Source of the DNA: a bacterium
GTDB taxonomy: Bacteria; JAMOTN01
DNA: 6,075 nucleotides
Assembly (NCBI GenBank): GCA_027062325.1
Contig: JAMOTN010000047.1
Location: 1 to 6,075, forward strand
Direction of reading: 5' to 3'
Part shown: one piece after another, positions 5,631-6,075 of the stretch
Numbering within the stretch: position 1 is the first letter of the stretch
Layout: every line of letters begins with the position of its first letter
Made by a program: the position numbers and the translations under genes
Notes under the pieces: generated by a model
Database searches by the model: none
What the model saw: the letters and a program-made list of their open reading frames with translations, nothing else
What the model was told of the DNA's origin: nothing

Positions 5631-6075
5631 ACCTTTTCTCAAACAAGTAGTTATCCAGTAACTGCCATACCATAATGTAATCTTTGAAATAGACTTTTAA
5701 CTCTCCTGAAAAATTAGGTGGCAGTTCAAAACTTGCCCGGTACAACCAACCTTGTGTAAAACTTCCGACAACTTTTAGATAACAGCTTTTCCTAACTCCA
5801 GCTACCTCTACATTCACGTAATCCACATCCACAGGATTAACCGACTCAACCCAAATCCAATAGCGAGTTTTAAACACTGGATCCTGCATAATGCTTACCT
5901 TCGACGCTACACTCAAAACCAAACTTCCTACGTTATAATTCTTCCCCGCTTCAATGAACATATCTTTAACATAGGTTTCATATCCAAAAGCTCTTATCAC
6001 CAATTCAACCTCACCAGTTGGAACATCAGTCAAGGTAAAGGCCCCATTTGAAAAGTACGAGCTAACCTCATCCCA
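5629..6075 (-). CDS. C-terminal part of a surface/secreted protein with a carboxypeptidase-regulatory (PEGA-like) domain
   Basis: The minus strand is open from the window's right edge to a TAA at 5631-5629: 148 residues, with the N-terminus outside the window. An in-frame TTG at 6033 exists, but coding similarity continues upstream of it, so it is not the start. The first 53 or so residues read GAFTLTDVPTGEVELVIRAF, then GYETYVKD and GKNYNVGSLVL. This is the typical pattern of carboxypeptidase-regulatory-like or PEGA beta-sandwich repeats (Gly-x-Phe-x-Leu-x-(D/N)-(V/L)-Pro-x-G, then GY). Such repeats occur in exported and cell-surface proteins. The rest is beta-rich with many aromatics (TRYWIWVESVN, GWLYRASFELPPNFSGEL) and matches nothing I recognise. 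It is convergent with the operon, 14 bases apart. Coding status is secure; function is unknown. Confidence 0.82.
   Translation of the reverse strand, partial: WDEVSSYFSNGAFTLTDVPTGEVELVIRAFGYETYVKDMFIEAGKNYNVGSLVLSVASKVSIMQDPVFKTRYWIWVESVNPVDVDYVNVEVAGVRKSCYLKVVGSFTQGWLYRASFELPPNFSGELKVYFKDYIMVWQLLDNYLFEKR

Overview
The window is an AT-rich bacterial chromosome segment with a conserved housekeeping core flanked by two envelope-related loci. The proteins are Lys/Glu-rich, arginine is often AGA/AGG, Shine-Dalgarno sequences are strong (AGGAGG/GGGGGTG types), and GTG and TTG starts are frequent. Together with a probable beta-strand-rich exported protein, this suggests a diderm, possibly thermophilic anaerobe. 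A Thermotogota-, Synergistota- or Atribacterota-like lineage would fit, but I cannot assign the phylum from this sequence alone.

Layout. On the minus strand, 1-1352 holds two exported-protein genes read right to left. The first (612-1352) is a probable outer-membrane beta-barrel. The second (597 down past base 1) is a secreted TPR-type helical-repeat protein. They are 14 bases apart and probably co-transcribed. Bases 1353-1513 are a divergent promoter region. It carries a good sigma70-type promoter for the plus-strand operon, a weaker candidate for the minus strand, and an mRNA leader that can fold to pair with the rpsF Shine-Dalgarno.

The plus-strand operon runs 1514-5614: rpsF (S6), rpsR (S18), a YybS/DUF2232 membrane protein, rplI (L9), dnaB (replicative helicase), and an excisionase-type HTH protein with a TPR-like C-terminal half. 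Junctions are very tight (1-, 4- and 11-base overlaps and 14-26-base gaps), so translational coupling is likely. This is the widespread rpsF-rpsR-yybS-rplI-dnaB neighbourhood, but ssb is missing between rpsF and rpsR, and yybT/gdpP is missing before rplI. The operon couples small- and large-subunit proteins to the replication helicase.

From 6075 down to 5629 on the minus strand is the C-terminal end of a larger surface or secreted protein with a carboxypeptidase-regulatory/PEGA-like beta-sandwich repeat, convergent with the operon.

I see no CRISPR array, insertion sequence, tRNA/rRNA or phage locus. The points most worth following are the SD-pairing rpsF leader, a GC-rich terminator-like 12-bp hairpin inside the start of the DUF2232 gene, the 22-residue N-terminal extension of S6, and the HTH-TPR fusion at the operon's end.
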